Positions 1 through 6,421 of a DNA stretch of 64,000 bases are shown here, piece by piece; position 1 is the stretch's first letter; the number at the start of each line of letters is the position of its first letter. Under the pieces are notes generated by a model. That model saw nothing but the letters and a program-made list of their open reading frames with translations. It was not told where the DNA came from and searched no databases. The translations under genes and the position numbers were made by a program. Source of the stretch: CAVUAT01 sp963848045 (GTDB taxonomy: Bacteria > Actinomycetota > Thermoleophilia > Solirubrobacterales > 70-9); contig CAWKCC010000004.1 in NCBI GenBank assembly GCA_963848045.1, forward strand, positions 62,001 to 126,000, given 5' to 3'.

Positions 1-1178
1 CCCACCGAGTACGGCGGGAAGTTGTAGTGGTGCCAGAAGGTCTTGGACTCCTGGAGGCCCAGGTTGTCGACCTTCATGTCCATCCGCGTCGTGCCCAGAG
101 CGACGACCGAGAAGATCTGGGTCTCGCCGCGGGTGAACAGAGCCGAGCCGTGCGTGCGCGGGGCGACGTCCACCTCGGTCTCGATCGGGCGGATCTCGTC
201 GGTCTCGCGGCCGTCGGGGCGCTTCTTGTCGACGGCGATCCGCTTGCGAATGCTGTCCTTCTCGAGCTTCGCGAAGGCGGACTTGACCTGCGAGATCCGC
301 TCACGGTCCTCGTCGCTTTCGTCGCCATCGGCGCCGTACTGCTCCAGCGCCTCGGCTTCGACCGCGTCTATCGCGTCCTGGCGCTCGAGCTTGCCCTCGA
401 CCTGAGTCGCCTGGTCGAGCTTGTCGCCATGTGAATCGCGGATGGAGGAGACGAGCTCCTCGTCGAGCTGCGGAGCCTCGACCACGAGCTTCTCCTTGCC
501 GGCCTTGCCGGCCAGCTCCTCGAAGGCGGCCGTGAGCTTCTTGATCTCAGCGTGAGCGATGTCGAGGGCATCGAGGATGTCCTGCTCGCTGACCCCCGAA
601 GCGCCGGCCTCGACCATCAGGATCGCCTCGTCGGTGCCGGCGACGATCAGGTCGAGGTCGAGGTCCTCATGGGTCTCCTCGGCGGGGTTGATCACGAAGT
701 CGCCGTCGAGCTTCCCGATCCGCACCGAGCCCACGTGCTGGGCGACCGGGATGTCCGAGACCGCGAGCGCGGCGGAGGCCCCGTTCATGGCCAGGATGTC
801 GTAGGGGTGGACGAGGTCCACCGACATCGGGGTGCAGACCAGCTGCGTCTCGAAGTGCCATCCCTTGGGGAAGAGCGGGCGCAGCGGACGGTCGATCATG
901 CGTGCCGTCAGCGTCGCCTTCTCGCCCGCGCGTGCCTCGCGCCGGAAGAACGAGCCGGGGATCTTGCCCGCGGCGTAATGGCGCTCCTCGACGTCGACGG
1001 TCAGCGGCAGGAAGTCGACGTCGCGAAGATTTCCCTTGGTCGCGGTGGCGAGGACCATGGTGTCCCCTGAGCGCACGACGACCGATCCGCTCGCCTGCTT
1101 GGCGAGCTTGCCGGTCTCGAATGAGATCTCGTCGCTGCCGATCTCGGCCGAAACTCGGCTGACTTCAAACCTGCTCAT
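1..1178 (-). CDS. pnp: Polynucleotide phosphorylase, N-terminal part (3' end outside window)
   Basis: Phosphorolytic 3'-5' exoribonuclease of mRNA decay. The visible part is about 392 residues from ATG 1176-1178, starting MSRFEVSRVSAEIG. It covers the first RNase PH domain (about 10-145, with the RPLRPLFP and MNGASAAL stretches of the family), the all-helical linker (about 240-320) and the start of the second RNase PH domain (RGETQIF). The KH and S1 RNA-binding domains lie beyond the left edge. A GAAGGGAA ribosome-binding site precedes the start and a hairpin sits just upstream of it. The rpsO-pnp linkage is conserved in bacteria, but here three genes lie between them. Confidence 0.97.
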   Translation of the reverse strand, partial: MSRFEVSRVSAEIGSDEISFETGKLAKQASGSVVVRSGDTMVLATATKGNLRDVDFLPLTVDVEERHYAAGKIPGSFFRREARAGEKATLTARMIDRPLRPLFPKGWHFETQLVCTPMSVDLVHPYDILAMNGASAALAVSDIPVAQHVGSVRIGKLDGDFVINPAEETHEDLDLDLIVAGTDEAILMVEAGASGVSEQDILDALDIAHAEIKKLTAAFEELAGKAGKEKLVVEAPQLDEELVSSIRDSHGDKLDQATQVEGKLERQDAIDAVEAEALEQYGADGDESDEDRERISQVKSAFAKLEKDSIRKRIAVDKKRPDGRETDEIRPIETEVDVAPRTHGSALFTRGETQIFSVVALGTTRMDMKVDNLGLQESKTFWHHYNFPPYSV

Positions 1179-1196
1179 GTGGTGTTCCCTTCACTT

Positions 1197-1215
1197 AGCC
1201 GCCACGGTGGCGGCT
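1197..1215 (-). promoter_or_regulatory. Hairpin abutting the pnp ribosome-binding site
   Basis: A near-perfect 19-nt palindrome (arms AGCCGCC/GGCGGCT) lies 4 nt upstream of the pnp Shine-Dalgarno. A smaller hairpin closed by a GAGA tetraloop is at 1224-1237. Both fill the 59-nt gap after the preceding gene. In E. coli the pnp leader is folded, cut by RNase III and autoregulated by PNPase; a similar role here is inference from position only. Confidence 0.45.
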
Positions 1216-1237
1216 CTCAGTTCAGAACTCTCGTTCT

Positions 1238-1750
1238 CTAACGGGTGGCATGGTAGCGGGCGCTGAGGGCGGCGAGCCCCTGCTCGACGTCGCCGAGCAG
1301 GCACGCGCCATCCACGAACGCGCTCGGCGTCCCGGTCACGCCCGCGCGGACGCCGCTCTCGAAGTCCCTGCGAACCCGGGCCGCGACCGCCTGCGAGCGG
1401 CAGTCGGCGCGGAAGCGCGCCAGGTCGAGGCCGAAGCGCTCTGCCCGCTCCCAGAGGTGGGGATCGTCGACCCGGCCTCGCTCGGCATACAGGGAGTCGC
1501 ACATCTCCCAGAAGCGCCCTTGGAGCGCGGCGGCCTCGGCTGCCGCGTGCAGGGCCGGCGCGCGGGGGTGCCTGGAGGCCATCGGGAAGTGGCGGAAGCA
1601 GAGGCGCAGCGCCAGCGCCCGCAGCCGGGGCCAGGACGCCGCGCAATTCGGGCAGCCCAGGTCCATGTAGACGATCGCCTGCGGCCCCGAGCCGGCCACG
1701 TGGTCGTCTGCTCCGGCAGGCGGGACTCTCGCGCTGGTCATGTCGCTCAC
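1238..1750 (-). CDS. DsbA-family thioredoxin-fold protein
   Basis: 170 residues, GTG start. The CPNC active site (C33, C36) follows the first beta strand (IVYMDLG), a helical insertion occupies the middle, and a cis-proline loop (GTPSAF, P142) precedes the last strands. This is the Thioredoxin_4/DsbA arrangement. No signal peptide or membrane segment is visible, so a cytoplasmic FrnE-like oxidoreductase is more likely than a periplasmic one. It lies in the run rpsO-peroxiredoxin-SnoaL-DsbA-pnp. A TATGTT hexamer 9 nt upstream of the GTG (1760-1765) could give it its own near-leaderless transcript. Confidence 0.85.
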   Translation of the reverse strand: MSDMTSARVPPAGADDHVAGSGPQAIVYMDLGCPNCAASWPRLRALALRLCFRHFPMASRHPRAPALHAAAEAAALQGRFWEMCDSLYAERGRVDDPHLWERAERFGLDLARFRADCRSQAVAARVRRDFESGVRAGVTGTPSAFVDGACLLGDVEQGLAALSARYHATR

Positions 1751-1759
1751 GGTCGGCCC

Positions 1760-1765
1760 AACATA
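1760..1765 (-). promoter_or_regulatory. Putative -10 element (TATGTT, N9) of the DsbA-like gene
   Basis: TATGTT lies 9 nt before the GTG at 1750, matching the TANNNT-N6-9-start arrangement seen at many genes in this window. No clear Shine-Dalgarno is present. Confidence 0.4.
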
Positions 1766-1800
1766 GAGCGCCGACGGATAGGGATCCGGGCCCGGCGGCT

Positions 1801-2232
1801 CTACGCGCCCGGCTCGGGTGCCTGGCGCTCGACGCCTGCGGCAGCGAGCGCCTCCATCTCGGTGTTGAAGGGCCGCTGTCGCAACAGCTTCTCGTCCCGG
1901 AGCTCCTGCACGTAGAAGACGACGCGATCCACCTGGATGCCGCTCCCGGCCCCGCGGCCCCGAAACCGGACCCGCTCGATCAGGGTGTCATCGGCGTCGT
2001 GGAGGACCTCCTCCAGAACGACGCTGAGCTCGTCCCAGGCGCTCCGGAATGCGACCCACAGCTCCCTCACCTCGTCGTAGCCGTGAAAGACCTTCCTGTC
2101 AGGTGGCAGGTCGGGCAGCTGAAAGGCCAGGTGCCACTCGATCTCGGGATCCATCAGCGCGAGACACGCGTCCAGGTCCCCGAGGCTGAATGCCTCGAAC
2201 CCTCGCTTGGAGACCTCGAGGTTCTCGGACAC
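1801..2232 (-). CDS. SnoaL-like (NTF2-fold) protein
   Basis: 143 residues, GTG start (MSENLEVSKRGFEAF). The pattern of an N-terminal helix with FSLGDLDACLALMDPEIEW, then a HGYDEVRELW segment and alternating beta strands, is typical of SnoaL-like NTF2-fold proteins. These are cone-shaped folds used as small-molecule isomerases, hydrolases or ligand binders, so no specific substrate can be assigned. It sits between a peroxiredoxin and a DsbA-like gene in the rpsO-pnp interval. Confidence 0.8.
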   Translation of the reverse strand: MSENLEVSKRGFEAFSLGDLDACLALMDPEIEWHLAFQLPDLPPDRKVFHGYDEVRELWVAFRSAWDELSVVLEEVLHDADDTLIERVRFRGRGAGSGIQVDRVVFYVQELRDEKLLRQRPFNTEMEALAAAGVERQAPEPGA

Positions 2233-2261
2233 CCGGCTGCCTCAGTCCCTGCCCCGGGCGG

Positions 2262-2729
2262 CTAGGCGGCCAGCGCGTCGAAGATCAGGTTGGCGCCGGG
2301 TATCTCGAGCGGGGTCGGGGTCGCGTAGGACCAGGCGACCATACCCGTCTCATCGACCAGCACGAGAGCGCGGCTGCCGTGGTCCACCGCCTCGATCCAG
2401 GCGCCGTAGGAGCGCGAGACCGCCCCCTTCGGGTTGAAGTCCGACAGCAACGGCATCGTCAGGTTGAGCTGCCTGCGAAAGGCCGCGTGACAGTGGGGGG
2501 AGTCGACGCTGATCCCGACCAGCGCAGCGCCCCTGTCCTCGATCTCGCCCAGCACCTCCTGGTAGATGCCGAGCTGATCGGAGCAGACCGGGCTGAAGTC
2601 ATTCGGGTAGAACGCCAGCACCAGCTTGCCGCCGGCGAAGTCGGCGAGGCTGACCTGCCTCTCGTCCTGGTCGAGAAGGGTGAAGTCGGGAGCCTTCGCT
2701 CCGGGCTCGATCAGAGTCGCCGCGCTCAG
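2262..2729 (-). CDS. Peroxiredoxin (AhpC/TSA family, BCP/AhpE-like)
   Basis: Thiol peroxidase reducing H2O2 and organic peroxides. The peroxidatic cysteine is in FYPNDFSPVC (C49) and a second cysteine (C80, VDSPHC) is a possible resolving residue. The conserved N-terminal block KAPDFTLLDQDE lies upstream of the first GTG (codon for V38), so the domain is complete only if translation starts at the CTG at 2729. That CTG overlaps the rpsO stop as CTGA, mimicking the ATGA/GTGA couplings of this operon. From it the product is 155 residues, the usual family length. No ATG, GTG or TTG gives a full domain, so the start is the uncertain part. Confidence 0.85.
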   Translation of the reverse strand: MSAATLIEPGAKAPDFTLLDQDERQVSLADFAGGKLVLAFYPNDFSPVCSDQLGIYQEVLGEIEDRGAALVGISVDSPHCHAAFRRQLNLTMPLLSDFNPKGAVSRSYGAWIEAVDHGSRALVLVDETGMVAWSYATPTPLEIPGANLIFDALAA

Positions 2730-2995
2730 TGCCGCAGGCCGAGCTCGGCGACCAGCGAGCGGTAGCGCTCGAGATCGTTGTTCTCGAGATAGCGGAGCAA
2801 GCGGCGGCGCCTTCCGACCATCTTCAGCAGTCCGCGGCGCGAGTGATGGTCCTTGCTGTGAGATCGCAGGTGCTCGGTCAGCTCGTTGATCTGCTCCGTG
2901 AGCAGCGCGACCTGCACCTCGGCGGAGCCGGTATCGTCGCCCGAGCGGCCGTACTTGCCGATCAGCTCCTGCTTCTTCTCAGTCGTAAGTGGCAT
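2726..2995 (-). CDS. rpsO: Ribosomal protein S15
   Basis: 89 residues, the standard length. S15 binds 16S rRNA in the platform of the small subunit. The sequence has the HLRSHSKDHHSRRGLL loop and the RRRRLLRYL segment diagnostic of the family. It starts 14 nt after the ribF stop and its stop is overlapped by the peroxiredoxin CTG. Confidence 0.98.
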   Translation of the reverse strand: MPLTTEKKQELIGKYGRSGDDTGSAEVQVALLTEQINELTEHLRSHSKDHHSRRGLLKMVGRRRRLLRYLENNDLERYRSLVAELGLRH

Positions 2996-3009
2996 TCGAC
3001 GGCAAGAGG

Positions 3010-3921
3010 TTAGCGGCCCGAATCGCCCGGGCGCCGGTCCCCGTAGCCGCCCAGCACCGACCGCGCCCGGTCCACGTCTGCATGCATTGCCGCGATCAGT
3101 TCCTCGGTCCTGGTGAAGCGCTTCTCGCCGCGCAGGCGCTCGACGAAAGCGATCCGCAGGTTGTGGCCGTAGAGGTCGGCGTCGAAATCGATCAGATAGG
3201 ACTCGATGAGCAGACCGCGGCCGGTCTCGAAGGTGGGCCGCACCCCGACGTTGACCGCGGCGGGGCGGCCGTTCGCGAACGCCGCATAGACGCCGTGCCC
3301 GGGGATCACCAGGGAGTCATCGGGGACGATGTTGGCCGTCGGAAAGCCGAGCTCGCGGCCACGCCGGTCGCCCCGCACCACCTCGCCCTCCAGCATGAAC
3401 GGGGCGCCGAGGCAGCGCATCGCCTGCTCGACCTCTCCAGCCGCGACCAGAGCCCGGATCCTCGTCGAGGAGACCGTCTCGCCGTCGACCTCGACCAGCG
3501 GAACGATCCGCGTCTCGAACTCCTCTCTCGAGGCCAGCATCCCCGCGTCTCCCTTGGCCCTGGCGCCGAAGCGGAAGTTCTCGCCGACCGAGACCGTCCG
3601 CGCGCCGAGCTGCGAGACGAGGATTTGCGAGCAGAATTCCTCGGCGGAGATCTCAGCGAAGGCGTGGTCGAAGGGGATCACCACCAGCTCGTCGACGCCG
3701 AGGCCCTCGATCACATCGCGCTTGACGTTGAACGGCATGATCAGTTTGGGAGCGGCATCGGGATGGACGACGCTGACCGGGTGGGGCTCGAAGGTGAGCA
3801 CCGTCTCCGCGTCGTCGATCACCGCCTGGTGGCCGAGGTGGACGCCGTCGAAGGTGCCGATCGCAACGTGGCGCCCCTCGCGGGGCGCGACATCGGAAAG
3901 CTCTGTGACCTCGATGCTCAT
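3010..3921 (-). CDS. ribF: Bifunctional riboflavin kinase / FAD synthetase
   Basis: 303 residues from ATG 3919-3921, which overlaps the truB stop as ATGA. The N-terminal FAD synthetase domain has the nucleotidyltransferase signature AIGTFDGVHLGHQ and FEPHP. The C-terminal flavokinase domain (about 180-303) has GFPTANI and NVGVRPTF. It converts riboflavin to FMN and FMN to FAD. The truB-ribF-rpsO order is common in bacteria. A longer open frame upstream lies wholly inside truB in another frame and is not used. Confidence 0.97.
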   Translation of the reverse strand: MSIEVTELSDVAPREGRHVAIGTFDGVHLGHQAVIDDAETVLTFEPHPVSVVHPDAAPKLIMPFNVKRDVIEGLGVDELVVIPFDHAFAEISAEEFCSQILVSQLGARTVSVGENFRFGARAKGDAGMLASREEFETRIVPLVEVDGETVSSTRIRALVAAGEVEQAMRCLGAPFMLEGEVVRGDRRGRELGFPTANIVPDDSLVIPGHGVYAAFANGRPAAVNVGVRPTFETGRGLLIESYLIDFDADLYGHNLRIAFVERLRGEKRFTRTEELIAAMHADVDRARSVLGGYGDRRPGDSGR

Positions 3922-4709
3922 CTGAACACGACCTCCGGGTGCAGATTCTCTCCCTCCGGCCTCCCGATTGCGATCAGCTCGCCCCCGTGCGTGAGTCGGA
4001 CGGGCCCGGACACTCCCACCTCCGCCTCCTCGGCGGCGACGGCTCGACCGTGTGCGACCCACTCCGCCTCTTCGGCGTCGAGCAGGCGCTCGGGCAGGAA
4101 TGCCATCAGATCTTCGACGGCGACCTCCCGCTCGCCCGAGGCCGGCAGCTCGAACGGCCCGATCGCGGTTCGGCACAGAGCCTCGCAATATGCGTCCTCC
4201 AGGGTCTCCACCAGGGTCCTGACGTAGGTGCCCGAGGAGCACTCGATCTCGAACACGGCGTGCTCGGCGTCGCTTTCGACCAGCTCGGCGCGGTAGACGC
4301 TGACGGTGCGCACCGGCGTCTCGACCGCCTCGCCGCGGTGCGCCTTGCGATACAGCCTCTCCCCTCCGACCTTGACCGCGGAGGTCATCGGCAGCCGCTG
4401 GGAGACCTCGCCCGTCGGCAGCTCGAGCAGCTTCGGAACCCGCCCGGTGCGGGTCAGCTCGCCCTCCGGGTCACCCGTCGACGAGCGCCAACCGAGGCGT
4501 GCGGTCGCGAGGTAGGTCTTGGGCAGCGCCAGCAGGTAGCGCTGCAGGCGGGTCGCCCTGCCCAACAGCACGATCAGCAGGCCCGTCGCGAAGGGGTCGA
4601 GCGTCCCGGCGTGCCCGACCCTGCGATCGCCGCGCTCCCCGCGCACCCGCTTGACGACGTCATGCGAGGTGACGCCGGCGGGCTTGTCAACCAGCAGGGC
4701 GCCGGTCAA
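3918..4709 (-). CDS. truB: tRNA pseudouridine-55 synthase
   Basis: 263 residues from a TTG start 4 nt after the nrnA stop. Isomerises U55 in the T-loop of tRNA. The start is set by the conserved opening LLVDKPAGVTSHDVV. The catalytic aspartate is D38 in HAGTLDPFATG. K-x-Y (KTYLATARLG) and the SSGTYVRTL motif follow. The C-terminal domain is short. Confidence 0.96.
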   Translation of the reverse strand: MTGALLVDKPAGVTSHDVVKRVRGERGDRRVGHAGTLDPFATGLLIVLLGRATRLQRYLLALPKTYLATARLGWRSSTGDPEGELTRTGRVPKLLELPTGEVSQRLPMTSAVKVGGERLYRKAHRGEAVETPVRTVSVYRAELVESDAEHAVFEIECSSGTYVRTLVETLEDAYCEALCRTAIGPFELPASGEREVAVEDLMAFLPERLLDAEEAEWVAHGRAVAAEEAEVGVSGPVRLTHGGELIAIGRPEGENLHPEVVFR

Positions 4710-4713
4710 GCAA

Positions 4714-5721
4714 TCAGCCGCCGGGCGCGGTGCCCGCCAACTCGGCGCGCAGGAACTCGACGATCTCGGCGTATTCGAGATCGGTGCTGAACCCCGCGGC
4801 CCGCCGGTGTCCGCCGCCGCCCTGCTTGGCCGCGATCTCCGAAACGTCGACCCCGCCGTCCGTCGAGCGCAGGCTGACCTTGCGAGCAGCTCGGTCACCG
4901 TCGGCGTGGTCGCGCACCACCGCCGCGACGGAGATCCCATCGATCGTGCGGACGTGGTCGATGATGCCCTCGGTCAGCACCTCGCTCGAGCCCGTCGCCG
5001 CGTAGTCAGCCGCGGAGATGTAGGTGACGGCCAGCGCACCGTCGGCTTCAACCTCGGTCGCGTTGAGCGCCACGGCGAGCAACTTCAGCTTCTCCAGCGG
5101 GGCGTGCTCGTAGAGGCGCCGGTAGATGTCGTTCACATCGACGCCCGCGTGAACCAGGGCCGCAGCCATCCGGTGCGAGCGCTCGTCGGTGTTCTGGTAC
5201 ATGAACCTGCCTGTGTCGGTGACCAGGCCGACATACAGGGCGTTGGCCATCTCGATGGTCAGTTCGACCCCGAGGGCGGCCGCAAGGTCGTAGACGATCT
5301 CGGCGGTGCTCGATGCCTCGGTGTCGACCAGGTTGGACGTGCCGAAGCGCGTGTTGTCGTGGTGGTGGTCGATGTTCAGGACCTTGTTTCCGTTCTTGTG
5401 CAGGAAGTTGGCCGGCATCCGGTCCACGTTGCCGCAGTCCAGGAAGACCACGATCCTGTCCGGCATGTCGGCCGGCGGCTCATGGAAGACCTCCTCCAGC
5501 GGCATGAACCGGTACTCGACCGGCAGCGGGAACTCCTTGGCGCCGAGGAACATCACGGAGTCCTTGCCGAGGGCACCCAGGATCTGGTGCATCGCCAGCA
5601 GCGAGCCGAGGGCGTCGCCGTCGGGATTCTCGTGCGTGGTCAGCAGGAAGCGATCGCCCTCGCGAACCTCTTCGGCGACGCGTTCCAGGTCGCTGCTCAC
5701 CATCTGCGCCGCTTCGGTCAC
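4714..5721 (-). CDS. nrnA: NrnA-type DHH/DHHA1 phosphoesterase (oligoribonuclease / pAp phosphatase)
   Basis: 335 residues, GTG start overlapping the rbfA stop (GTGA). The DHH domain shows HENPDGDALGS, the metal-binding DCGN and the signature NIDHHHDN. The DHHA1 substrate-binding domain ends with GGGGHRRAAGF. The family degrades nanoRNAs to mononucleotides and dephosphorylates pAp; Mycobacterium homologues also cleave c-di-AMP/pApA. The latter matters because the same window carries two c-di-AMP riboswitches. Confidence 0.93.
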   Translation of the reverse strand: MTEAAQMVSSDLERVAEEVREGDRFLLTTHENPDGDALGSLLAMHQILGALGKDSVMFLGAKEFPLPVEYRFMPLEEVFHEPPADMPDRIVVFLDCGNVDRMPANFLHKNGNKVLNIDHHHDNTRFGTSNLVDTEASSTAEIVYDLAAALGVELTIEMANALYVGLVTDTGRFMYQNTDERSHRMAAALVHAGVDVNDIYRRLYEHAPLEKLKLLAVALNATEVEADGALAVTYISAADYAATGSSEVLTEGIIDHVRTIDGISVAAVVRDHADGDRAARKVSLRSTDGGVDVSEIAAKQGGGGHRRAAGFSTDLEYAEIVEFLRAELAGTAPGG

Positions 5722-6053
5722 TCTTCCTCGAGCAGCTGCGAGAGGCGAACGCCCTGCTCCACGCTCTCGTCGTAGTGGAAGGTCAAGGTGGGCGTGCGCT
5801 TCATCCGCACCTCCGAGGCGATCCTGCTCTGCAGGAAGCCGTGGGCCGAGCGCAGGCCCTCCAGGGCCTCGTCGCGCTCGTGAGAGGATCCGAGCACGCT
5901 GACGTAAACGCGCGCAGCGCGCAGGTCAGGTGAGGTGTCTACGTCGGTCACTGTCACGAACCCGATCCGTGGATCCTTTAAATCGGTGGCGATGGCGGCA
6001 CCGAGGACCTCCCGGATCACTTCGTTGACACGGCGCATCCGAGCGGTGGTCAT
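5718..6053 (-). CDS. rbfA: Ribosome-binding factor A
   Basis: 111 residues from ATG 6051-6053, preceded by AGAGGG. KH-like fold protein that matures the 16S rRNA 5' end and frees 30S subunits. MRRVNEVIREVLGAAI and KDPRIGFVTVTDVD are the family signatures, and the C-terminus has the TPTLTFHYDES block. Placement between infB/ylxP and nrnA/truB is conserved. Confidence 0.97.
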   Translation of the reverse strand: MTTARMRRVNEVIREVLGAAIATDLKDPRIGFVTVTDVDTSPDLRAARVYVSVLGSSHERDEALEGLRSAHGFLQSRIASEVRMKRTPTLTFHYDESVEQGVRLSQLLEEE

Positions 6054-6109
6054 CCCTCTGATGACCCTAACAGGGAGCACGCGATCCGACGCGAAGTCGC
6101 GCTCCTCGG

Positions 6110-6409
6110 CTAACCCCTGATGTCGTCGAGGCTGAGCAGGTCGCGCCGGAACGAGCATCCGTCGGGGTGCCGGCTCTCGATGAAGCGCTGAACGGCATCG
6201 GCCCGGTCGCCCACGTCCGAGCCCCCGACCAGGGAGCAGACGAGAGTCGAGCGCTGCCACTTGTCGTGGCCGTCGACCTCGGCGACCGAGGCGCCGAAGC
6301 GCCGTCGCAGCTGGTCCTTGAGGGACTTGACGAGCTTGCGCTTGCCCTTCAGGTCCCGCACCTCGCCGAAGTGCAGCTGGGCCTCGACGATGCAGACGAA
6401 CGGTCGCAT
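6110..6409 (-). CDS. YlxP/DUF503 family protein
   Basis: 99 residues. Matches the DUF503 (YlxP) family, a small ferredoxin-like fold protein almost always encoded between infB and rbfA. The family signature here is KGKRKLVKSLKDQLRRRF followed by VAEVDGHDKWQ. It is thought to take part in ribosome maturation, but the molecular role is not settled. It lies 12 nt after infB and 56 nt before rbfA. Confidence 0.9.
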   Translation of the reverse strand: MRPFVCIVEAQLHFGEVRDLKGKRKLVKSLKDQLRRRFGASVAEVDGHDKWQRSTLVCSLVGGSDVGDRADAVQRFIESRHPDGCSFRRDLLSLDDIRG

Positions 6410-6421
6410 CGCGAGCGGCGC

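Noticed and set aside
3918..4940. A longer truB form starting at 4940
   Set aside because: The extension overlaps nrnA in another frame and lacks conservation; TTG 4709 sits right before the conserved LLVDKPAG block and just after the nrnA stop.
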